DNA of 9,643 nt, from assembly GCA_002342985.1 (NCBI GenBank), contig DDRC01000003.1:616-10258 (forward strand), in the 5' to 3' direction. This DNA comes from Flavobacteriales bacterium UBA2426. GTDB taxonomy: Bacteria; Bacteroidota; Bacteroidia; Flavobacteriales_F; PHOS-HE28. Under the pieces are notes generated by a model that saw only the letters and a program-made list of their open reading frames with translations, ran no database searches and was not told the origin of the DNA. Shown piece by piece: positions 1 to 5,856 of the stretch; positions within the stretch are counted from its first letter, which is position 1; each line of letters opens with the position of its first letter. Both the position numbers and the translations under genes were made by a program.

Positions 1-867
1 GATAACGCAGTGATCCTGGTGGTGGGCGATGCGAAGAAGCTCCGCGAACGGCTGCAGCCCCTCAGCTGGGCCACGAATCCCGCCGTGCTCGAGCTCGATC
101 ACAACGGCGACTATTTCGTGGAGCAGTTCGAGCAGGTGCCCGGGCTCACCGCAGACCAGGTCATCGAGCGCTACCTCACCGCCATCGGCGGCCGTGAGGC
201 CATCGGTCGCATCACGGACCTGCGGATGGAGATCGAGACGGAGATGCAGGGCATGCCGCTGAGCATCGTGCAGTGGTACGGGCCTGACGGGCTGTTCCGC
301 TCGGAGACGAAGAGCAATGGAGCGTTCATCCAGGAAGAGGTCTTCGACGGCGAGCGGGCCGCCCGACGCGGGCCGCAGGGCGAGCAGGAACTGGAGGACA
401 TGGACCTCGGGGAGCTCATCTTCAATGGCCATGCGGTGCCGGAACTGCATTACGCGCGCACGGCGGAGCGAGTGATCCTCGCGGGGCGCATCGGCGTCGA
501 CGGGCGGCCGGCGCACAAGCTGCAGGTGATGCTCAGCTCCGGCGGCAGCGTGGGCGACTACTACGATGTCCAATCCGGCCTCAAGGTCAAGCGGATGGAG
601 CAGAAGTACCTGAATGAGCGCACCTATGTCATCACGACGGAGTATGCCGATTACGAGCCCTCGGGCGGCGTCAGCTTTCCCCGGACCATCACCCAGAGCG
701 GCGGACCCATGGGCGAACTCGTGATGAAGGTGAAGGCGATTACGCTGAACACAGGCCTGAAGCCGGCCTTCTTCGCCACGAATCTGCCTGAGCGCGAAGT
801 CCCGGAGTACAAGGAGCCGATCGAGGAACAGCCCTTGGATACGCCGCCCGTGGACGGGGAGGAGTAG
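1..867 (+). CDS. M16 family zinc metallopeptidase, C-terminal part, fused to a LolA-like domain (5' end outside window)
   Basis: The reading frame is open from base 1 and stops with TAG at 865-867, leaving 288 visible residues. The GTG at base 10 is internal: the codons before it (Asp-Asn-Ala) continue the same beta strand. The first 40 or so residues, with VILVVGDAKKL near the edge, match the end of a pitrilysin/M16 C-terminal domain, which usually closes on a 'VGD...L..LG' strand followed by a DxxG turn. From about residue 50 to 260 comes a separate domain beginning ADQVIERYLTAIGG, with a VFDGE motif and a YYDVQSGLKVK motif. This pattern is typical of the LolA/outer-membrane-lipoprotein-sorting-like domain that Bacteroidota attach to periplasmic M16 peptidases. 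The tail is rich in Pro and Glu. The HxxEH zinc site would lie upstream and cannot be checked. M16 proteins of this type are periplasmic proteases; what the extra domain binds is unknown. The family call is firm, substrate unknown. Confidence 0.82.
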   Translation, partial: DNAVILVVGDAKKLRERLQPLSWATNPAVLELDHNGDYFVEQFEQVPGLTADQVIERYLTAIGGREAIGRITDLRMEIETEMQGMPLSIVQWYGPDGLFRSETKSNGAFIQEEVFDGERAARRGPQGEQELEDMDLGELIFNGHAVPELHYARTAERVILAGRIGVDGRPAHKLQVMLSSGGSVGDYYDVQSGLKVKRMEQKYLNERTYVITTEYADYEPSGGVSFPRTITQSGGPMGELVMKVKAITLNTGLKPAFFATNLPEREVPEYKEPIEEQPLDTPPVDGEE

Positions 868-874
868 CCTGCCT

Positions 875-895
875 CCCGATCGGGCGAAGCGCTTC
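875..895. other. Two adjacent perfect 10-bp palindromes downstream of the M16 gene
   Basis: CCCGATCGGG (875-884) is followed by GAAGCGCTTC (886-895), eight bases after the M16 stop codon. Each is self-complementary without a loop, so as RNA they would form only weak hairpins. No T-run follows. They could be part of a transcription end or a protein binding site; function is not established. Confidence 0.3.
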
Positions 896-970
896 CTGGG
901 TCCCTGCGGGTCGTGCAGCTGGAGCAGCGTGAGGAAGAGCGGGCGTGGCGATGCGGCGATTGCACTGAGC

Positions 971-992
971 CCTGTCAGCCGTTCATGACAGG
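971..992. terminator. Possible bidirectional hairpin between converging genes
   Basis: CCTGTCA (971-977) and TGACAGG (986-992) form a perfect 7-bp stem with an 8-base loop, midway between the M16 stop (867) and the end of the converging enoyl-CoA hydratase gene (1043). There is no clear U-tract on either strand, so it is not a classical intrinsic terminator. Its position between converging genes is the main argument. The rest of 868-1042 holds nothing I can recognise. Confidence 0.3.
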
Positions 993-1042
993 CACCGGAC
1001 CAGACGCCTGGACCGATGCCGAAACGCCACCGGCATGCGCGC

Positions 1043-1813
1043 TCACTTCCTGGCCGCCTCCGCTTTGAACGTCGCGATGGCGCTGCGTGTGAATTCCGAC
1101 AGCACAAGGCGCCCGCTCACCTTCGCGCGCTCGATGAGCAGGCTGTCCCAATCCTCGGTACCCTTCCACAGCACGCGCTTGATGTCGGTCATGGCTTCGG
1201 GGCTGTAAGCGGCCAGTTCCTTCGCGTGGGCATCGATGCGGGCATCGAGTGCTTCCACAGTATCGAAGACCTCCGCGTAGATGCCGTGCTGCTCGCACCA
1301 CTGTGCGCTGCGGCGCGTGGCGGGCGTGGCGCTGAGCAGTCCGAAATGGCCGGTGCCCACCTTGCGCTCCACGGCCGGGCCCACCACGAAGGGGCCGATG
1401 CCCACGGCGAGCTCGCTGAGGCGGGCGCTGGCGCTGCTGTGCGCATAGGCGATGTCGACAGCGCAGGCCAGGCCCACGCCGCCGCCCACGCAATGGCTGT
1501 GTATGCGGCCGATGACGAAGACCGGCACGGTGCGGATGGCGTTGATCACGTGCGCGAAGCCGCGGAAGAACTCCAGGCCGCGAGCCTCATCCGCGATAGC
1601 CACCAGCTCATCGAAGCTGGCGCCGGCGCAAAAGGCCTTGTCGCCCTCGCTGCGCAGGATGATGACGCGGGTGGCGGGGTCATGGCCCGCCTTGGTGATG
1701 GCATCCGCCATGCCGCGCAGGATGTGGCCCGGCAGGCTGTTGCTCTTGGGGTGATGGAAGGTGACCGTGGCGATGCCGCCCTCGGTGGTGGTGTTCACGT
1801 AGCCGTCGCTCAT
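1043..1813 (-). CDS. Enoyl-CoA hydratase/isomerase (crotonase) family protein, LiuC-like, lacking the first catalytic Glu
   Basis: A 256-residue protein of normal length for the crotonase fold. Residues 61-66 (FCAGAS) and 110-112 (GGG) match the two segments that build the oxyanion hole for the thioester carbonyl. In rat enoyl-CoA hydratase the catalytic pair is Glu144 and Glu164. Here the first position is Gly114 (GGGVGLA), while the second Glu is kept as Glu134 (RLSEL), with the same 20-residue spacing. GGGVGL followed by SE/TE resembles the methylglutaconyl-CoA hydratase/LiuC-like branch of leucine breakdown, and the C-terminal LVLSEFT segment resembles an uncharacterised Flavobacteria paralogue. 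It is cytoplasmic with an acyl-CoA substrate; the exact reaction is unknown. The ATG lies only 16 bases after the response-regulator stop on the same strand, suggesting cotranscription. Family is certain; LiuC function is possible only. Confidence 0.88.
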   Translation of the reverse strand: MSDGYVNTTTEGGIATVTFHHPKSNSLPGHILRGMADAITKAGHDPATRVIILRSEGDKAFCAGASFDELVAIADEARGLEFFRGFAHVINAIRTVPVFVIGRIHSHCVGGGVGLACAVDIAYAHSSASARLSELAVGIGPFVVGPAVERKVGTGHFGLLSATPATRRSAQWCEQHGIYAEVFDTVEALDARIDAHAKELAAYSPEAMTDIKRVLWKGTEDWDSLLIERAKVSGRLVLSEFTRSAIATFKAEAARK

Positions 1814-1817
1814 GGCG

Positions 1818-1825
1818 CAAATATC
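1818..1825 (-). promoter_or_regulatory. Candidate -7 box before the crotonase gene
   Basis: On the minus strand GATATTTG sits 4 bases before the ATG, a 7-of-8 match to the Bacteroidota sigma-A -7 consensus TANNTTTG. I see no TTG-type -33 element at the expected distance. If used, the transcript would be leaderless or nearly so and would start next to the response-regulator stop codon. Confidence 0.28.
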
Positions 1826-1829
1826 CGCC

Positions 1830-2558
1830 TCACAGGCTCAGCAGGTCCTTGAACCGGGCAGCCTGCCTCCGGCTCACTTCAATGGCCTCCTGCTCGCCAT
1901 CCTTGCCCTGGTGCTTCAGCTTCACCATGAGCCCGCCGCTGAACCAAGGCTCGATCCTGTCCACCCAGCGCAGGTTGATGATGTGCTTGCGGTTGGCGCG
2001 GAAGAACACGAGCGGATCCAGTTTCTCCTCCAGCTTGTTCAGCGAGCGCAGCACCAGCGGCTTCTGGTCGCCGAACCGCACGCGCACGTAGTTGCCCTCG
2101 CTCTCGAAGGAACGCACGTCCTTCAAGGTCACGAACCAGCACTTCTCGCCGTCTTTGAGGAAGATCTGGTCGGTCTCCTTCAGCACCTCGCGTTGGGGAG
2201 CGCCTTCCTCGGCCGTGCGCGGGAGCTTGTTGACGGCCTCTTCGAGCCGCGCGGGGTCTATGGGCTTCATCAGGTAGTCGAGCGCATTCACCCGGAAGGC
2301 CTCGAGGGCATGCTCGTCATAGGCAGTGACGAAGATCACATGGGGCGCATGCTCCAGGGATTCCAGAAGCTGGAAGCCATTGCGCCCCGGCATGTTGATG
2401 TCCAGGAACAGGAGGTCGGGCCTCTTCTCCGCGATGAGGGCCTCGGCCTCATCGGCGTTCGCGGCCTCGCCGACGATCTCGATGCCATCGTGGGCTTCCA
2501 GCAGGGTGGCGAGTTCCTTTCGCGCCAGGCGCTCGTCGTCGATGATCAGGGCTTTCAT
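1830..2558 (-). CDS. LytTR-family response regulator
   Basis: 242 residues starting MKALIIDDERL. The receiver domain spans about 1-115: acidic pair Asp7/Asp8, phosphoacceptor Asp53 (LFLDINMPG), Thr78 (VTAYDEHA) and Lys98 (MKPID), so it should be phosphorylated normally. A LytTR DNA-binding domain follows (about 128-242), with the FESEGNYVRV and FFRANRKHIINL signatures. LytTR proteins bind paired promoter sites as dimers. The partner kinase is encoded just upstream, with 59 bases between the kinase stop and this ATG. The frame also extends upstream to an ATG at 2618 that overlaps the kinase stop (TGATG); that start would add 20 Pro/Arg-rich residues. I prefer 2558 because receiver domains of this family begin MK.LIIDDE. 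Known relatives include LytR, AgrA and YehT; targets here are unknown. Confidence 0.93.
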   Translation of the reverse strand: MKALIIDDERLARKELATLLEAHDGIEIVGEAANADEAEALIAEKRPDLLFLDINMPGRNGFQLLESLEHAPHVIFVTAYDEHALEAFRVNALDYLMKPIDPARLEEAVNKLPRTAEEGAPQREVLKETDQIFLKDGEKCWFVTLKDVRSFESEGNYVRVRFGDQKPLVLRSLNKLEEKLDPLVFFRANRKHIINLRWVDRIEPWFSGGLMVKLKHQGKDGEQEAIEVSRRQAARFKDLLSL

Positions 2559-2617
2559 GCGTGTTCGGGTTGTGCGTTGGGGGGGCGGAGGACAGGGCTC
2601 GGGCACTCGTCCGTCCA

Positions 2618-3697
2618 TCAGCCTCCTGGGTTCATCATGGGTAGTTCAACCTCGGTGACCACCATGCCGTCCTGGTTGCTGATGCGCATGGTGGCGTCCC
2701 TCCCGTAGATGAGCTCGAGCCTGCGGCGCGTATTGCGAAGGCCGATGCCCGTGCCATTGACCTTCCCGGGCTCGTAGTGCCCGCTGTTGCGCACGGAGAG
2801 TAGCAGGCCATCGCCCTGGCGGTGGGCGCCGATCAACAGGTCACCGCCGCCGGCGAGCTGGGCCACGCCGTGGCGCACGGCATTCTCCACCAGCGTCTGC
2901 AGCAGCATGGGAGGGACCTGCGCGCGCCCCAAGCCTTCCTCCAGGTCGAAGCGCACGCGCAGACGTTCCTCGTAGCGCATGGCTTCCAGCGCCAGGTAGT
3001 TCTTCACGATGTCGATCTCTTCGCCGAGCGGCACCGTCCGCCGCTTCACCGTGCTCATGGCATTGCGCAGGATGGCGCTCAGCTGCGTGATGGCCCGCTT
3101 GGCCTGCTCGGGGTCCTCATCGACCAGGGCGCGGATGCCGTTGAGCGCATTGAACATGAAATGCGGATTCAGCTGCGCGCGCAGGGTGCCCAGCTGGTTC
3201 TCGCGATTGGCTGTCTCCAGCCGCAGGTTGCGGATCTCCTCGCGGCGGTGCCGCACGAAATAGCTGTAGGCGAAGTAGAGGAAGCTCCACCCCGTGAGCA
3301 GAAGGGTCCAGTTGATCAGGCGCCCGAGGTGATCAAGGGGCGCTCGGTCCAGCACCGGCGCCGCATCGCTCAACGCGAGGGGGACGAGCAGGCTCTCCGC
3401 CAGGAAGGCGGGCACACTGAGCAGGAGCGCGGCCAGGATGGTGCGGGGCAGGACATGGCCGATGCCATGCTCCAGCCATCGCCGGCGCAGGATCACCGAT
3501 CGAAGCCCATGGCTCACGCCCAAGCCAACGCCCATCTCCGGGATGAGCACATCCCACACCCGGGCCGTGTAGGTGCCATCGATGTAGCTGGCCAGCACGG
3601 AGAGGCTGAAATACAATCCCCAGCCGACGACTTGGGCCGCCCAATACAAAGCCTTGCGGGGCATGCGGGACAGGATGCCGACGTGCTGCCAATCCAT
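2618..3697 (-). CDS. LytS/YehU-type membrane sensor histidine kinase
   Basis: A 359-residue kinase paired with the LytTR regulator. The N-terminal 150 residues hold hydrophobic stretches at about 15-38, 50-64, 83-108 and 127-147, consistent with four membrane segments, and no large periplasmic sensor domain. A short coiled linker (RREEIRNLRLETANRE) leads to the His_kinase (PF06580) motif LRAQLNPHFMFNALNGI, with phosphoacceptor His178. The ATPase domain has the N-box VENAVRHG (Asn271) and the glycine-rich box GTGIGLRNT (315-323). All residues needed for activity appear present. The cue is unknown; it must be sensed in or near the membrane. Met12 (codon at 3662-3664) is an equally plausible start, because relatives usually begin a few residues before the first membrane segment. 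The gene is divergent from acpH with only 104 bases between them. Confidence 0.93.
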   Translation of the reverse strand: MDWQHVGILSRMPRKALYWAAQVVGWGLYFSLSVLASYIDGTYTARVWDVLIPEMGVGLGVSHGLRSVILRRRWLEHGIGHVLPRTILAALLLSVPAFLAESLLVPLALSDAAPVLDRAPLDHLGRLINWTLLLTGWSFLYFAYSYFVRHRREEIRNLRLETANRENQLGTLRAQLNPHFMFNALNGIRALVDEDPEQAKRAITQLSAILRNAMSTVKRRTVPLGEEIDIVKNYLALEAMRYEERLRVRFDLEEGLGRAQVPPMLLQTLVENAVRHGVAQLAGGGDLLIGAHRQGDGLLLSVRNSGHYEPGKVNGTGIGLRNTRRRLELIYGRDATMRISNQDGMVVTEVELPMMNPGG

Positions 3698-3707
3698 GGA
3701 TGAGTGC

Positions 3708-3715
3708 GAAAGGTA
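3708..3715 (-). promoter_or_regulatory. Candidate -7 box before the histidine kinase gene
   Basis: On the minus strand TACCTTTC lies 10 bases before the ATG at 3697, one mismatch from TANNTTTG. No convincing -33 TTG is visible. It supports the 3697 start over 3664 only weakly. Confidence 0.3.
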
Positions 3716-3787
3716 CCCTGCCTCGTGCGCTCCTCCTCGCCGATCACATGAGCGGCTGGCAGCGGGGCCGGCCGGCCCGCACGGGGC

Positions 3788-3795
3788 TACCTTGC
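3788..3795 (+). promoter_or_regulatory. Candidate -7 box before acpH
   Basis: TACCTTGC sits 6 bases before the ATG at 3802, matching the TANNTT core of the Bacteroidota -7 element with mismatches in the last two positions. It resembles in sequence and position the boxes before three other genes in this window. No -33 element is seen. Confidence 0.25.
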
Positions 3796-3801
3796 GGCGC
3801 G

Positions 3802-4374
3802 ATGAACTTCCTGGGCCATCTGTTCCTCAGCGGCGACGATCCGCTGGTGATCACGGGCAACTTCATGGCGGATGCCGTGAAGGGCCGCGACCTGTCGCGG
3901 TTCAGCGCGGGCCTGCAGCGCGGGATACGCCTTCATCGGCGCATCGATGCGTTCACGGATGGGCATCGGATGGGTCATCCCGGCCATGTGCGGCTGCGGG
4001 CACACGCCGGGCACTACGCGCCGGTGGTGATGGACCTGTTCAGGGATCACCTGCTTGCCCGCGATTGGAGGCGGTGGCACGATGAGCCGCTGGCGGCATT
4101 CAGCGCCCGCATGTATCGCCTGCTGCGTGCGCATGAGGGCCATATGCCGGAGCGTACCCGGCGCATGCTGCCTTATATGGTGCAGGGCGACTGGCTGACC
4201 TCATACGCTTCGCTCGAAGGCATCGGCGCCGCGCTCCATGGGCTCTCCGTGCGGGTTCCGTTGGGTGCGCGCATGGCAGGGGCCGAAGCGGTGCTCGCCG
4301 ATCACATCGCCGATTTCGAGCAGGAGTTCGGGGAATTCCTGCCGGCCATCATCCGTCATCTGCAGGCAGCATGA
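3802..4374 (+). CDS. acpH: Acyl-carrier-protein phosphodiesterase (AcpH family)
   Basis: 190 residues, close to the 193 of E. coli AcpH. The family hydrolyses 4'-phosphopantetheine from holo-ACP, giving apo-ACP, and so takes part in prosthetic-group turnover in the cytoplasm. Matching signatures in order are MNFLGHL at the N-terminus, GNFMAD (19-24), HRRIDAFTD (45-53) and DHLLARDW (82-89), followed by the LPYMVQGDWL segment. His and Asp residues in these motifs are the expected metal and catalytic ligands. The reading frame is open upstream to an ATG at 3700, but the conserved family start is MNFL.HL, so I chose 3802. The TGA overlaps the next ATG (ATGA at 4371-4374), which suggests translational coupling with the lytic transglycosylase. 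Note that some family members have been poorly characterised biochemically; the reaction here is inferred from the family. Confidence 0.9.
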   Translation: MNFLGHLFLSGDDPLVITGNFMADAVKGRDLSRFSAGLQRGIRLHRRIDAFTDGHRMGHPGHVRLRAHAGHYAPVVMDLFRDHLLARDWRRWHDEPLAAFSARMYRLLRAHEGHMPERTRRMLPYMVQGDWLTSYASLEGIGAALHGLSVRVPLGARMAGAEAVLADHIADFEQEFGEFLPAIIRHLQAA

Positions 4375-5798
4375 AACGGCGCTGGTGGGTATTCATGGCA
4401 GCGAGCGCCGCCTTCATGCTCGTCTTCGCGTGGGTGCTGTCGCGGAGCGCGCTGGATGATCATGGCCACGTATGGCAAGGAGAGTCTGCGGTGCGCGACC
4501 TGCCGCTCATCGCAACGGATACCCTTCGCGTGCTCGTGCTGCGCGACCCCTTGGTGTGGGAGCCTGGCCCCGGCGGCGATAGGGGACTCGCATTCGACTG
4601 GCTCAAGCGGTTCGCGAAGGAGCATGAGTTGGCCATCAGGCCGGTGGCGGTGACGGAGACCGATTCCCTCCTGGCCGCCTTATGGCGGGGCCAGGGCGAT
4701 GTCATTGCCGCGCCGTTGCACGATGACCGGGATCTGCGTCACCACATCCGCCTGCTGGACCCATTCGCCGAGATCGAGCCCTACCTGGCCTCCTTGCGCC
4801 TGGAGCTTGAACCCGATGCACGGCTTGGCCTGGAGGCCCGCATCGACAGCGCGAAGGTCGCCCGCTCATCGCCTTTCGCGCACCCTGACTATGCATTTGC
4901 GCGCACCCTCCGCGCCGCGGTGGGGGAGGCGGAGCCTGGTTCCGGTGAGGAGGAATTGCTCATGGACGTGGTGTCCGGCCATGTGCCTGCCTGCCTGGTG
5001 AGCGGACTGCGGGCCGCGCATGAGGCGAATCGGTTCCCGATCCTTCAGTTCGAGGGTCCCGTGGGCAAGCCCATTCCATGGGCGTTCGCGGTGCGGCGCA
5101 ATGCCCCCCTGCTGGAGGCAGCGCTGCGCGCCTGGCAGGCGGGGACCGGCGCTCGGGAGGCTTTCGTTCAGCTGAAGCGGGCAGCCACAGGCCCGGTGCC
5201 CCCTCCTGGTCCCCTCCGCGCCCGGCGAATCAAGGGACTGCAGGCGGACAGCATCTCGCCCTTCGATCAGTACTTCAAGACGCACGCCCAAGGGTTCTCC
5301 TTCGATTGGCGCCTGCTGGCGGCCATGGCCTGGAAGGAGTCGCGGTTCGACAGCACGGTCACTTCGCGCAAGGGGGCTATGGGCATCATGCAGATCATGC
5401 CCCGCACAGCGGCCCGTTTCGGCCTCGATACCTCCAGCGCCATGGAGGACCATGTCCGCGCTGCGGCGCAGTATATGGCGCGGCTCGACACTATCTGGCT
5501 GCGGGCGGTGCCCGATTCCGAGGAACGGCTGCGCTTCGTGCTGGCCAGCTACAACGCCGGCCCTGGCCACATCATCGACGCGCAGCGACTGGCCGGGCAG
5601 ATCGGGTTGGACCCCTCGCGCTGGGAGGGGCATGTGGAGCGTGCCGTCATGCTGTTGGCCAAGCCCCGCTACTTCCTCCGGCCCGGGATGAAGAACGGCT
5701 ACTGCAAGGGGAGCCAGGTCTTCAGCTACGTGCGCGGGGTATTGGCGGTGCATGCCCAGATCGTGGCTCGGACCGGCGGCGCTAAGCCCGTGCGTTGA
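4371..5798 (+). CDS. mltF: MltF-like membrane-bound lytic murein transglycosylase
   Basis: 475 residues; E. coli MltF has 518. A hydrophobic segment at about 5-24, without a lipobox Cys, should anchor it in the inner membrane facing the periplasm. Residues about 48-270 form a bacterial extracellular solute-binding (SBP_bac_3) domain beginning DTLRVLVLRDP; in MltF this domain is regulatory and binds muropeptide-type ligands. Residues about 295-450 are a goose-lysozyme-like SLT domain: AMAWKESRF with catalytic Glu323, then GAMGIMQIMP (335-344) and ASYNAGPGH (392-400). The enzyme cleaves the MurNAc-GlcNAc bond, forming 1,6-anhydro-MurNAc ends, in wall turnover. Two Cys residues lie at about 208 and in the C-terminal GYCKGSQVF segment. 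It overlaps acpH by four bases. The family is clear; the precise cellular role is inferred. Confidence 0.9.
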   Translation: MKRRWWVFMAASAAFMLVFAWVLSRSALDDHGHVWQGESAVRDLPLIATDTLRVLVLRDPLVWEPGPGGDRGLAFDWLKRFAKEHELAIRPVAVTETDSLLAALWRGQGDVIAAPLHDDRDLRHHIRLLDPFAEIEPYLASLRLELEPDARLGLEARIDSAKVARSSPFAHPDYAFARTLRAAVGEAEPGSGEEELLMDVVSGHVPACLVSGLRAAHEANRFPILQFEGPVGKPIPWAFAVRRNAPLLEAALRAWQAGTGAREAFVQLKRAATGPVPPPGPLRARRIKGLQADSISPFDQYFKTHAQGFSFDWRLLAAMAWKESRFDSTVTSRKGAMGIMQIMPRTAARFGLDTSSAMEDHVRAAAQYMARLDTIWLRAVPDSEERLRFVLASYNAGPGHIIDAQRLAGQIGLDPSRWEGHVERAVMLLAKPRYFLRPGMKNGYCKGSQVFSYVRGVLAVHAQIVARTGGAKPVR

Positions 5799-5842
5799 GC
5801 GGCGATCGCACCCTGGGCGCCCCGGGCGATGGCCCTTCCATG

Positions 5843-5850
5843 TACATTCG
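5843..5850 (+). promoter_or_regulatory. Candidate -7 box before the secreted deiminase gene
   Basis: TACATTCG lies 6 bases before the ATG at 5857, one mismatch from TANNTTTG. No -33 TTG is seen at the usual distance. The surrounding 58-base gap after mltF (5799-5856) contains short GC palindromes (GCGATCGC, GGGCGCCC) but no clear terminator. Confidence 0.32.
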
Positions 5851-5856
5851 CTTGCC

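Noticed and set aside
1016..2708. Plus-strand open frames opposite the crotonase and response regulator (1016-1852 and 1812-2708)
   Set aside because: Shadows of well-supported minus-strand genes; Ala/His/Gly-biased sequence with no domain.
2822..3703. Long open frame (about 293 codons) on the plus strand antisense to the histidine kinase
   Set aside because: It mirrors the kinase codons in high-GC DNA and has low-complexity His/Gln/Ala-rich sequence with no recognisable domain; the kinase on the other strand has complete motifs.
3700..3801. Extended N-terminus for AcpH from the ATG at 3700
   Set aside because: The added 34 residues are not conserved; the family begins MNFL.HL, which is at 3802.
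5802..5809. GCGATCGC octamer resembling the cyanobacterial HIP1 repeat
   Set aside because: I noticed only this copy and the rest of the window is clearly Bacteroidota; treated as chance in GC-rich DNA.
5752..5856. Upstream start of the deiminase at 5752
   Set aside because: It would overlap the mltF coding region and place 35 Arg/Pro-rich residues before a good signal peptide.
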